Source of the DNA: Parcubacteria group bacterium GW2011_GWB1_44_7 | GTDB lineage: Bacteria > Patescibacteria > Paceibacteria > UBA9973 > DSPV01 | DNA: 14,388 nt | Direction: 5' to 3' | Assembly: GCA_000999175.1 (NCBI GenBank) | Contig: LCJJ01000021.1 | Location: 1 to 14,388, forward strand | Shown: positions 6,848 to 13,798 of the stretch, piece after piece | Numbering within the stretch: position 1 is the stretch's first letter | How the letters are laid out: each line of letters starts with the position of its first letter | Notes under the pieces: generated by a model | What the model saw: the letters and a program-made list of their open reading frames with translations, nothing else | What the model was told of the DNA's origin: nothing | The model's database searches: none | Made by a program: the position numbers and the translations under genes

Positions 6848-7336
6848 ATGAAAAAAATTCTTTTTGTCATAACAAAATCCAACTGGGGCGGCGCTCAAAA
6901 ATATGTTTTTGATTTGGCTACGGCCATACCCAAAAATCAATTTGAGGTAAAGGTGGCCGCTGGAGGTGAGGGGGCCCTGGCCGACAAACTTAAAGCGCGA
7001 AATATAGAAGTGGTGAAGATTCCATCAATGGAAAAAGATATCTCGTTTCTTAAGGAAATAGAAAGTTTTTTTCAGCTCCTAAAAATCTATAGAAAAGAAA
7101 AACCTGATGTCGTCCATTTAAACGGCTCCAAAGCCGGCGGCTTGGGCGCTCTAGCCGCGCGCTTGTCAGGAATAGAAAAAATCATCTTCACCGTCCACGG
7201 CTTCGCCTTCAACGAAGAGCGACCACGGGTCCAACGCCTGCTCATTAAAGCGTTAAGCTACGGCACTCTAGCTGGCCTCTGCCCAACAATGGCCGATGAT
7301 TCACCGGAAATGCCATTTGATTTACAACGGCCTTAA
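6848..7336 (+). CDS. Family-4 glycosyltransferase, N-terminal part (frameshifted gene)
   Basis: 162 residues from the ATG at 6848. An in-frame start 57 nt upstream adds residues unlike the family. MKKILFVITKSNWGGAQKYV is the typical start of a GT-B fold acceptor domain, with VVHLNGSKAGGLGALAARLS and FTVHGFAF further on, as in GT4 enzymes that extend lipid-linked glycans. Similarity ends near SYGTL (about 7270); the remaining 21 residues look out of frame. The C-terminal donor domain continues in another frame from about 7296. The linker between the two parts also looks about ten residues shorter than usual, so an indel of several bases or a small deletion is likely. It may be an inactivated gene or an assembly error. 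It is the only plus-strand protein gene here. Confidence 0.8.
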   Translation: MKKILFVITKSNWGGAQKYVFDLATAIPKNQFEVKVAAGGEGALADKLKARNIEVVKIPSMEKDISFLKEIESFFQLLKIYRKEKPDVVHLNGSKAGGLGALAARLSGIEKIIFTVHGFAFNEERPRVQRLLIKALSYGTLAGLCPTMADDSPEMPFDLQRP

Positions 7337-7955
7337 GAGCCCATCTTTTATTGACAGAGAAAACGCTCGACGGTTTATCGCGGAAAAAATTGAAAAACAT
7401 AGCTCTTTTTTTGACGGGAAACAGGCCGTGGGCAGTATTGGCGAACTTACTAAAAATAAGGGTTACGGTCGCGCCATAGAGGCCTTCAGCAAAACCCCGG
7501 AGGGAATGGTTTATATCATTGTCGGCAATGGAGAACTTTACAATGAATTGGCGCGGCAAATCAAAAACAATAATTTGGGAGAGAAAATTTTTCTCACCGG
7601 ATTTTTAGATAATGCTTCCTCTTTGTTAAAGGCGTTTGACATTTTTCTCCTGCCGTCAATTAAAGAAGGACTGCCCTATGTTTTACTTGAAGCCGGCTAT
7701 GCGGGCCTACCCGTGATAGCAGCGGCGGTCGGCGGCGTGCCGGAAATTATTGAAGACCAAAAAACCGGCGTCTTGGCCGCGCCAGACAACGCTTCAGATT
7801 TGACGCAGAAACTTTCCGAGCTCGCCGCAAATACGCCATTCAAAGAAAAAATCGCCCGGGCGTTTCAGGAAAAAGTCGGAAAAAATTTCAGCTTGGAGCA
7901 AATGCTCTCTGACACAATCAAGTTATACGAAGCCGACCACTTCGTTCGTCGCTGA
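7296..7955 (+). CDS. Family-4 glycosyltransferase, C-terminal part (frameshifted gene)
   Basis: 219 residues carrying the nucleotide-sugar-binding GT1/GT4 domain. It starts with the usual linker strand (CHLIYNGLKSP), followed by GELTKNKGYGRAIEAF and the E-x7-E donor motif in KEGLPYVLLEAGYAGLP, then GGVPEIIEDQKTGVLAAPDN. It completes the acceptor domain encoded at 6848-7336, which lies one frame away and overlaps it by 41 nt. The ATG at 7296 is internal to the domain linker, so independent translation is doubtful. The 3' end overlaps the 3' end of the convergent rodA by 33 nt. Confidence 0.8.
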   Translation: MIHRKCHLIYNGLKSPSFIDRENARRFIAEKIEKHSSFFDGKQAVGSIGELTKNKGYGRAIEAFSKTPEGMVYIIVGNGELYNELARQIKNNNLGEKIFLTGFLDNASSLLKAFDIFLLPSIKEGLPYVLLEAGYAGLPVIAAAVGGVPEIIEDQKTGVLAAPDNASDLTQKLSELAANTPFKEKIARAFQEKVGKNFSLEQMLSDTIKLYEADHFVRR

Positions 7956-9089
7956 CTCTCGGTCGGCGGCGCGACGGTATTTTCTCATACCCATAATAAC
8001 GCCTAAAATGCTGTATTCCGCAAGCAAATGCGACCCGCCGTAGCTCATAAAAGGCAGGGTCGTGCCGGTAACAGGAAGAAGGCCTATATTCATTCCCACA
8101 TGAATCAGAAAGTGGCTTAGAAAAAAAACCACCGCCCCGACGCAAAATAATGTTTCAAAATTAGTGGCGCCGTGCCAAGCGCTGAGTATCAATCTCCAAA
8201 AGACCAAACCGTAGAGTGAGAATAAAAATAGCACGCCCAAGAATCCCCATTCCTCGGAAAAAGCGGAAAAAATGAAATCCGTTTCGTATTCCGGCAGGAA
8301 TTTAAGACGCGACTGCGTGCCAAAACCCACGCCCTTGCCAAGCAACTCACCGGAACCGACGGCCACGGTCGATTGAAAAGCGTTATAGCCGGTGCCGCGA
8401 ATGTCAGCCAGAGGATTCATAAAATTTATAATCCTTTGCTTCTGATATTCTTCAAAAACCTGGGACCATAAAAACAAAGATGAAACAACCACGAATAAGA
8501 AAAACCCTAAAATGTGCTTTTTGGAAATGCCGGAAATCCAAACCATCCCAAACCAAATCATCATAATGATTATCGCCGAGCCAAAATCCGGCTGAAGCAA
8601 TACCAGAAAAGCGATAAGCGAAGTGTAGACGCCCGAGATAATTAAATGGCGAAGATTGGCTATCTCAATATGACGCCTTGAAAAATACTTTGACAACACC
8701 GCGATTAAAACCACTTTAGCCAAATCAACCGGTTGAAAAGCGAAACCGCCGAAATCAAACCAGCTCTGCGCGCCCTTCACGGTCCTGCCGCCAAAAAGCA
8801 GCGCCGTCAAAATAAGAATCACGGCTAGATAGAGGCCCATTGATACTTTACTTTGCCGCAAAAAACGAAAGTCAAAAAAACTCAAGGTAAAAAAGACGGC
8901 GACCGACAAACCAAGGGAAATAATCTGCTTCTCAAAAAGCAAATTATCGCCCTTAAAGGAATACATGGTGACCAGTCCGGCGCAAGTTAAAAGCAGAGCG
9001 GCGAAAAAAATCGCCCAATCGATATCCGCCGTAACGAAAGACAGCCATCTTTGATGCTTAAAATTACTGTTACCAACGCTTAAAGCCAT
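7923..9089 (-). CDS. rodA: SEDS-family peptidoglycan glycosyltransferase RodA
   Basis: 388 residues with about ten helices, the usual size of RodA. It polymerises lipid II into glycan strands during cell elongation, together with a class B penicillin-binding protein that is not in this window. Family signatures are W110 in QSWFDFGGFAFQPVDLAK, LLQPDFGSAIIIM (164-176), GKGVGFGTQSRLKFLPEYET (251-270) followed by DFIFSAFSEEWGFLG, where D271 matches the essential Asp of B. subtilis RodA, and NIGLLPVTGTTLPFMSYGGS (334-353). FtsW is the alternative, but the overall pattern and the FLPEYETDFIF stretch favour RodA. It starts 6 nt after the stop of the Cys-motif protein gene and is probably cotranscribed with it. 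No Shine-Dalgarno sequence precedes the ATG. Confidence 0.92.
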   Translation of the reverse strand: MALSVGNSNFKHQRWLSFVTADIDWAIFFAALLLTCAGLVTMYSFKGDNLLFEKQIISLGLSVAVFFTLSFFDFRFLRQSKVSMGLYLAVILILTALLFGGRTVKGAQSWFDFGGFAFQPVDLAKVVLIAVLSKYFSRRHIEIANLRHLIISGVYTSLIAFLVLLQPDFGSAIIIMMIWFGMVWISGISKKHILGFFLFVVVSSLFLWSQVFEEYQKQRIINFMNPLADIRGTGYNAFQSTVAVGSGELLGKGVGFGTQSRLKFLPEYETDFIFSAFSEEWGFLGVLFLFSLYGLVFWRLILSAWHGATNFETLFCVGAVVFFLSHFLIHVGMNIGLLPVTGTTLPFMSYGGSHLLAEYSILGVIMGMRKYRRAADRESATNEVVGFV

Positions 9090-9095
9090 AAAAAA

Positions 9096-9863
9096 TCAAT
9101 ATTGGATGCCGGGGTAAAGTTTTGGCTTGATTTCTATTCTAACAACCTCCGCGGGCATTGGGAGACGCCATGTGAAATATATGGTCTTAAGCGCGTTGGG
9201 CGCCAGAAAATCAACAACGGTCCGAGATACGGCCAAGGCGTTGTCGTTTGAATCGTAAAGGAGGGCGGTAACCTCAAAATTTACGAGGGGGACGGACGAT
9301 TTGTTTTCTACAAGCGCTTTGAGCCGCGGATTATCACCGCCCGAAAACTCGTGGCTGGTAATCTTTAGATTGGGCGTCCCGCTGTCAATTTTATGCCAAA
9401 CTAAGACACTGACTATCTCAAAAACCGAACGAACCGGCTCTCTCTCTCCCGTTAAAATATTACCTTCAAAAATCGGCACGGGCTTACCGGGGGGTAAAGA
9501 GGAAAAGCCGTAACGCTCGGCAATGACGACATTTTTTTCATCATAAAGCGTAAACTTGTACTCAAAACGCTCCACCCCGGCACTGGGGTTGGGGTTCACT
9601 AAATAAGCTAGCGCGCTATAGGCGCCTTCGGACACTTTGAACGCCCGGGACCAATCAACAATCGGTTTCAAGAAATCTGATTGGCAAATAGCAACGCAAG
9701 AACCGCCGCAGTCCACGCCCGTTTCATTCTGGTTCTTTTTGCCATCAAAACAAGTCGGCTTTTCGTATAACAGAAAGAAAGCGGGAATGATGACAAGTAT
9801 GCCCACTCCCAATAAAATCAAACCGCCAATAAAAAACTTCCGCTTTGATGACCAAGAAATCAT
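9096..9863 (-). CDS. Membrane-anchored protein with CxDGxxNxxETxxDCGGxC motif
   Basis: 255 residues; I do not recognise a characterised family. An N-terminal helix (about 10-33) with basic residues before it (SSKRK) suggests a signal anchor with the rest outside the membrane. Then comes PTCFDGKKNQNETGVDCGGS (37-56) with Cys38, Cys52, Cys56 and Cys60, a motif found in many bacterial surface proteins and probably disulfide-bonded or metal-binding. The remainder (about 65-255) looks like two beta-rich, Ig-like domains; FEVTALLYDSNDNALAVS followed by VDFLAPNALKTIYFTW resembles FxLYD-type domains. It lies directly upstream of rodA with a 6-nt gap, so a role at the cell envelope is inferred. The ATG is 6 nt from a TATACT box. 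Confidence 0.8.
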   Translation of the reverse strand: MISWSSKRKFFIGGLILLGVGILVIIPAFFLLYEKPTCFDGKKNQNETGVDCGGSCVAICQSDFLKPIVDWSRAFKVSEGAYSALAYLVNPNPSAGVERFEYKFTLYDEKNVVIAERYGFSSLPPGKPVPIFEGNILTGEREPVRSVFEIVSVLVWHKIDSGTPNLKITSHEFSGGDNPRLKALVENKSSVPLVNFEVTALLYDSNDNALAVSRTVVDFLAPNALKTIYFTWRLPMPAEVVRIEIKPKLYPGIQY

Positions 9864-9869
9864 GGTTTA

Positions 9870-9898
9870 AGTATAAAGTATTTGGTATTAAGTAGAAA
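9870..9898 (-). promoter_or_regulatory. Candidate promoter for the Cys-motif gene and rodA, leaderless
   Basis: TATACT at 9870-9875 on the minus strand ends 6 nt before the ATG at 9863, so transcription would start at or next to the start codon. The -35 region (ACTTTC-like, about 9893-9898) is poor. It lies downstream of the 5S terminator, which argues for an independent promoter. Confidence 0.35.
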
Positions 9899-9922
9899 GT
9901 ATGCGAATAAGCATGAGAAAAC

Positions 9923-9943
9923 AGTCGGTAAGAAATACCGACT
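9923..9943 (-). terminator. Intrinsic terminator of the 23S-5S unit
   Basis: AGTCGGTA and TACCGACT form a perfect 8-bp stem with a 5-nt loop on the minus strand, followed by GTTTTCT. It begins about 20 nt after the 5S 3' end. The U-tract is short, so efficiency may be moderate. Confidence 0.7.
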
Positions 9944-9963
9944 AGATTTAAAATCAAATTCTC

Positions 9964-10079
9964 TGTGCTGGCGACTAGCTACTCTTCCACCACGAGGGTG
10001 GTACCATCGCCACTACTGCGCTTAACTTCTCTGTTCGGAATGGAAAGAGGTGTGGCCACAGCGTTAAATCACCAACACA
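9964..10079 (-). rRNA. rrf: 5S ribosomal RNA
   Basis: About 116 nt. The ends form helix I over 11 pairs (UGUGUUGGUGA with the 3' UCGCCAGCACA). Internal landmarks are CCAUUCCGAACAGAGAAGUU (loop B/C, matching CCGAACUCAGAAGU of E. coli) and CGAUGGUACCACCCUCGUGG (helix IV and V). It follows 23S after a spacer of about 70 nt (10080-10149) that holds no gene. Confidence 0.95.
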
Positions 10080-10259
10080 GAAAACTCAATTAGGGTCGCT
10101 GGGATTTTGTCAAAGAAATAACCGAACAAATTTTGGATTCGCAAATTTCCTAATAGGAATCGGCGGATTAGTACTCCTCGGCTGAACACATTACTATGCT
10201 TACACCTAGAGCCTATCAACGTCGTAATCTCCGACGGGCCTCTCCCGCGCAGAGCGCGG

Positions 10260-10445
10260 AAACTCCAATAAACAATTTCCAAATTACAAACAATATCCAA
10301 TAACCAAAATCTAAACAGGCAAACGAAAAATTTCGTTTTGAATTTGGAAATTGGAAATTGGAATTTTGAATTTGTTTGCCTGCCTGCCGAAGCCGATTCG
10401 GCACAGGCAGAGGATTTGGGATTTGGGATTTGGGATTTGGGATTT
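10260..10445 (-). repeat. Dispersed A/T-rich repeat inserted in 23S near helix 98 (copy A)
   Basis: Inserted near E. coli 2790-2800. It lies exactly between two small hairpins, CCGTGC/GCACGG at 10446-10460 and CCGCGC/GCGCGG at 10245-10259. On the plus strand it reads CCAAATTACAAACAATATCC, AATAACCAAAATC, GTTTTGAATTTGGAAATTGG, then GCCTGCCTGCCGAAGCCGAT with its complement (10377-10410), and 4.9 copies of the 7-nt unit GGATTTG (10412-10445). Copy B at 13338-13505 has the same parts in the same order. The outer arms (CCAAAT and ATTTGG) can pair, giving a long stem with the palindrome between them. No coding potential. Confidence 0.85.
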
Positions 10446-10482
10446 CCGTGCTCCGCACGGTTCGATTCCTAATCTTGGGGAC

Positions 10483-10515
<33 letters not shown>

Positions 10516-10666
10516 GTTCCGGATTTAGCTACTCGGCGGTCCACTTGGCAGTAGAGCCGACACACCAGAGATCCGTTCTTTTCGGTCCTCTCGTACTAGA
10601 AAAGACTCCCCTCAAGAATCAACGCCTGCAGTAGATAGGAGACCAACCTGTCTCGCGACGGTCTGA

Positions 10667-11176
10667 CAATTTTATTCGTCCATAATTACTTATGGCTTAG
10701 ACTATACCTTTCCCGACTTTTCAAACATCGGGACTGACGTGTTAGCACCCGCTTAAAGCGAATACTCTGCCCGCAAAATGCAGGCAAGTCGTTACGGGGT
10801 TGTGAGCTTCATTGAGAATCCTAGCTATAAAGCTAAGTATGAGTGGGAATGCTACAGTAATCAGTCACGACCCAATCCACCTCTATTTCTCTGCGTTTCC
10901 GCAAAGAACATAACGAGGCAGCCAATCGTTTTAATTAATATAGCACCCCCTAAAGGCATGGGGGGAATTCCATCACATACCACCTCAAAATTTTGAGAAC
11001 AAATTCTCAATGAAGTTCACAACTTCCCACGATATTATCCTTACCTTGAGACAAGGTATTAGGACTCTACCGTTATGAGTCAGTTTATTTATTTCTTCGT
11101 TTAATTTAAGTTGGTCAATTTTTATAACATTTCTCCTCGATTAGAAGAACTCTTGCTGGGCTCATGAATTTCACTT
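10667..11176 (-). ncRNA. Group I intron in 23S after U2584, no endonuclease
   Basis: Boundaries follow exon continuity: GCUGGGU (11177-11183) before, UCAGACCGUCG (10656-10666) after, and a terminal G at 10667. P1 is clear: the 5' exon GCUGGGU pairs with the internal guide GCCCAGC (11155-11161), with the required U-G wobble at the splice site. Core elements shared with the next two introns are CTCATAACGGTAGAG (11065-11079), the GTGGGAAGT block (11022-11030), CCCCGTAACGACT (10787-10799, P7 5' strand) and GGTATAGTC (about 10700-10708, P7 3' strand). Where the sister introns hold an endonuclease gene, this one has about 220 nt bounded by a 20-nt inverted repeat (10800-10819 and 11003-11022, one mismatch). 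Confidence 0.92.
10800..11022 (-). repeat. 20-bp inverted repeat filling the endonuclease slot of the L2584 intron
   Basis: TTGTGAGCTTCATTGAGAAT (10800-10819) and ATTCTCAATGAAGTTCACAA (11003-11022) are complementary except for one position. Between them are smaller hairpins (CCCCCTAAAGGCATGGGGG near 10946-10964, and TTCTCTGCG/CGCAAAGAA near 10885-10907). No open frame of meaningful length is present. The element directly abuts CCCCGTAACGACT on one side and GTGGGAAG on the other, exactly where the two sister introns carry their genes. Confidence 0.8.
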
Positions 11177-11214
11177 ACCCAGCTCACGTAACTTTTTAAT
11201 TGGCGAACAGCCAA

Positions 11215-12078
11215 CATGATTTTTTAACTTAATCCACTATTCCTAGCGGCATAGACTATACCTTTGCCCTTAAATTTCGATTAAGGACACCAACGTGTTA
11301 TAGAAAACTAAAGTTTCCTATCTCGCGCTCGGTCAAGCCGAGCAAACGAAGTCGTTACGGGGTTAAATGACAATTTGTAATGCATTGAAAGAAGCAGATG
11401 CGGATATACTAACTCACAGAAATGTTTTGCACATTTACTTGGAATGTATAGCCGATATCCGTCTTGTATCCAATGTATTCGCGTTTCAAGAGAGAAATTA
11501 TTTTTAAGACATTGTTGTAATAACTCTTGCTCATTAAGCTTAAAAGAAAGGGTATTAAGAAACAGTCCGTAACTATCATTTCTTCTGCCACCGTCATCCA
11601 TAAACCAGACGGCAAGACTTAATGGGGAGGTTAAAATTTCACAAATATTTTTCGGAATAATTTTTACACCATCCCTGTAAAATAACTGGTGAAAGTTCGT
11701 GAACTCCTTATTTATGCCGGTGGCAAAACGCCACTGGACATAGACTTTATCATACCTCACATCGTGAATTCGAACTTCACGAGGTTCAACAATAGTCCAT
11801 CGCTTTAATTCATGATGTTTCCAGAACACATAATCCTTCTGTTTTGCTGAGTGGGTAATCTCTAGTCGGGCGTCACTTTTAAGCCGAGCGATATGTAAAT
11901 CACCCAAAACACTGCCGATAATTATTTCTTTTTCTCTTGACGAAATATCTTTTGTCATCAACTTCCCACGGTATTACCCGTTCCTTTAATTTTTAATTAT
12001 ATCAAATTAAAGCACTTGGGCTCCACCGTTATGAGTTGGTTTGCTTCGGGAATTCTTCCCGAAGGGGCAAACGCTGTT
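11215..12078 (-). ncRNA. Group I intron in 23S near position 2546 with LAGLIDADG gene
   Basis: The 5' exon ends CGAAGGGU (12079-12086) and the 3' exon starts UUGGCUGUUCGCC (11202-11214), matching the universal GGGUAUGGCUGUUCGCC; the intron ends in G at 11215. The E. coli number 2546 is my own count. Near the 5' end is a strong hairpin, CTTCGGGAA with TTCCCGAAG (about 12043-12063), next to the likely guide CCCUUCGG. Core blocks are CTCATAACGGTGGAG (12021-12035), GTAATACCGTGGGAAGT (11961-11977), CCCCGTAACGACT (11350-11362) and GGTATAGTC (about 11254-11262). The endonuclease gene lies between the third block and the P7 5' strand and overlaps the latter. Confidence 0.92.
11308..11958 (-). CDS. 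LAGLIDADG homing endonuclease of the ~L2546 intron
   Basis: 216 residues, the usual size of a single-chain two-motif enzyme. Motif 1 is IIIGSVLGD (12-20) and motif 2 is LAVWFMDDG (115-123), each with its acidic metal-binding residue. The family (LAGLIDADG_2 type) cleaves intronless target DNA so that the intron is copied in by repair. The first ATG (11958) is 3 nt from GGGAAG, which is also part of the intron core; a TTG precedes it. The last 18 codons, beginning NPVTTSF, are read straight through CCCCGTAACGACT, the P7 strand. The protein clearly resembles the enzyme at 12325-12936 (GSxLGD, KQKxYxFWK, KxIPK, LAVWxMDDG). All expected motifs are intact, so it is probably active. Confidence 0.93.
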   Translation of the reverse strand: MTKDISSREKEIIIGSVLGDLHIARLKSDARLEITHSAKQKDYVFWKHHELKRWTIVEPREVRIHDVRYDKVYVQWRFATGINKEFTNFHQLFYRDGVKIIPKNICEILTSPLSLAVWFMDDGGRRNDSYGLFLNTLSFKLNEQELLQQCLKNNFSLETRIHWIQDGYRLYIPSKCAKHFCELVYPHLLLSMHYKLSFNPVTTSFARLDRARDRKL

Positions 12079-12175
12079 ACCCTTCGGACCTTCTCCAGCC
12101 CGAGGATAAGTTGAGCCGACATCGAGGTGCCGAACTCCGCCGTCGATATGAACTCTTAGGCGGAACTAGCCTGTT

Positions 12176-13080
12176 CAATACTTTTTAAGTACTAGACTAT
12201 ATCTTCACCCGCCTAACTTGTTACAAAAAGTTTTGCGGGGGTGGCGTATTATAGCAGCGTTTTAAAAGCGTCTGGCGCTAATGCTACCGCTATCTTCATT
12301 CGCCGATGAGGCGAAATCCAGTCGTTACGGGGTCAGAAAGTTATGACGAAGTTTATAAGCAAACATTGGTAATACAAATGGAGAAATAATTTTGTGTAAT
12401 TTCTCCGTTTCTTTAGGAGAAAAATATAATACGAAACCTTTTCTTTTTTTATCCACCACAACGGGAAACAACTCAAAATTCTTTTTAAGTGCGAGTTGCG
12501 CTATCTTCGCTTCAATACGCGAAGTCCTGCCGAGATATAGATAACTGGAATTTTCTTTCACGTAATAATACCCGTCATCCATATACCACACAGCAAGAGC
12601 GACCGGTTCGGTCAAAACTTTTGCCAATGTTTTAGGAATACATTTAATTCCTTTAGGGTAAAAGAATTTTCGCCATTGCCCCAATAATTCATTACTGAAA
12701 CTTTGGTGTCGCCAGTAAGAATATTTTTCTCCGCTTATCGGGTGCTTACGCTCCAAATAGCAGGGAGTTCCATTGAATAATGGTTGTAATTCTTGTACTT
12801 TCCAAAAAAGATAAGATTTTTGTTTTCCTCCGTGTTCATATCGCAAGCGCGCATTCTTCTTTCCAGTCGCTTGCACATACGCATCACCTAAAATTGAGCC
12901 GACAAGAATTGCGTTTTGTCGTTTACTTAACTTCATCATGTCCTCTTGACTTCCCACGGTATTACAAAAATACGAAAACCTCTTGCGAGGAAAGACCGAT
13001 TCTTGCTCCACCGTTATAAGCCACATACTAATTCTACCATTGCTGGCAGAAGGGACAACAAGACACTTATTTCAGTGTCC
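12176..13080 (-). ncRNA. Group I intron in 23S after U2449 with LAGLIDADG gene
   Basis: The 5' exon ends CUCCGGGGAU at 13081 and the 3' exon starts AACAGGCU (12168-12175), so splicing restores GGGGAUAACAGGC of the peptidyl-transferase centre. The intron ends in G (12176). P1 pairs GGGAU with the guide GUCCC (13052-13056) with the U-G wobble at the splice site, and is extended by the hairpin GGACACU/AGUGUC. Core blocks shared with the two downstream introns are at 13006-13020 (CTTATAACGGTGGAG), 12949-12965 (GTAATACCGTGGGAAGT), 12320-12332 (CCCCGTAACGACT) and 12195-12206 (GAAGATATAGTC). A peripheral hairpin TTCGCC/GGCGAA (12299-12315) belongs to a small motif also seen in other introns here. 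Confidence 0.94.
12325..12936 (-). CDS. LAGLIDADG homing endonuclease of the L2449 intron
   Basis: 203 residues from the second of two adjacent ATGs (12936); AGAGG lies 5 nt upstream of it, better placed than for the first ATG at 12939. The frame stays open to 13026 through intron core sequence, which is not likely to be protein. Motif 1 is ILVGSILGD (10-18) and motif 2 is LAVWYMDDG (114-122), with KQKSYLFWKVQEL (38-50) and KCIPKTLAKVLTEPVALA (98-115) shared with the sister enzyme at 11308-11958. The reading frame ends LTP-TAA inside the conserved CCCCGTAACGACT, so gene and ribozyme core share bases at the stop. Its expected target is intronless 23S DNA around position 2449. Confidence 0.94.
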   Translation of the reverse strand: MKLSKRQNAILVGSILGDAYVQATGKKNARLRYEHGGKQKSYLFWKVQELQPLFNGTPCYLERKHPISGEKYSYWRHQSFSNELLGQWRKFFYPKGIKCIPKTLAKVLTEPVALAVWYMDDGYYYVKENSSYLYLGRTSRIEAKIAQLALKKNFELFPVVVDKKRKGFVLYFSPKETEKLHKIISPFVLPMFAYKLRHNFLTP

Positions 13081-13337
13081 ATCCCCGGAGTAGCTTTTAT
13101 CAGATAATCTCTGGCCGCGTCTAACACGGACCATCGGTTCACTTAGCCCTGCTTTCGCATCTGTTTGGCACTCACGCCTCACAGTTAAGCCAGCTTATGC
13201 CTATACACTATCGGCACGGTTTCCATTCGCGCCTAGCTGACCTTAATGGACTCCTCCATTACTTTTTAGGAGGATAGTGCCCCACCAAAACTACCCACCA
13301 GGCAGTGTTCCACACCAGCTTCCCCACAGGAGGCTGG

Positions 13338-13505
13338 AAACACCAAATCCAAAGCGCCAAATTACAAACAATACCCAATAACCAAAATTCAAATGTTCAA
13401 AAAGACAGTTTTGATATTTGGAAATTGGAATTTTGAAATTGTTTGCCTGCCTGCCGAAGCCGATTCGGCGCAGGCAGGGGATTTGGAATTTGTAATTTGG
13501 AATCT
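13338..13505 (-). repeat. Dispersed A/T-rich repeat inserted in 23S near helix 79 (copy B)
   Basis: Inserted near E. coli 2200-2225. It is flanked by two hairpins: CCAGAACCC/GGGTTCTGG (13506-13527), which corresponds to the tip of H79, and CCAGCTTCC/GGAGGCTGG (13315-13337). On the plus strand CCAAATTACAAACAATACCC (13362-13381), AATAACCAAAATTC, a TTTGGAAATTGGAATTTTGA stretch, and the palindromic GCCTGCCTGCCGAAGCCGAT (13445-13464) with its complement parallel copy A at 10260-10445 almost base for base. It lacks the 7-nt tandem repeat of copy A. No open frame of interest. Confidence 0.85.
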
Positions 13506-13798
13506 CCAGAACCCAATGGGGTTCTGGTATGGTTAGAAAATACATCGCAAAAGAAAGGTGTTTCATCGGCGACTCCATCCGCCCCAAAAGGCGAACTTCA
13601 AAGTCTCCCTTCTACGCTACGCATTTGAAACGTATTTTCAATGCCAAGTTGTAGTAAAGCTTCCGGGGTCTTTTCGTCTAACTGCAGGTAACCGGCATCT
13701 TCACCGGTACTGTATTTTCACCGAGCGATTCTCCGAGACAGTTGCCCAGTCGTTACACTATTCAACGCGCGGGAACTTACCCCGCAAGGAATTGCGCT

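Noticed and set aside
2256..7955. Recoding of TGA (as in Gracilibacteria or Absconditabacteria)
   Set aside because: secF and the glycosyltransferase end at TGA exactly where their families end, and no in-frame TGA interrupts a conserved domain.
7923..7955. 33-nt convergent overlap of rodA and the glycosyltransferase as a regulatory feature
   Set aside because: Short tail-to-tail overlaps are ordinary in compact genomes, and nothing else marks this one.
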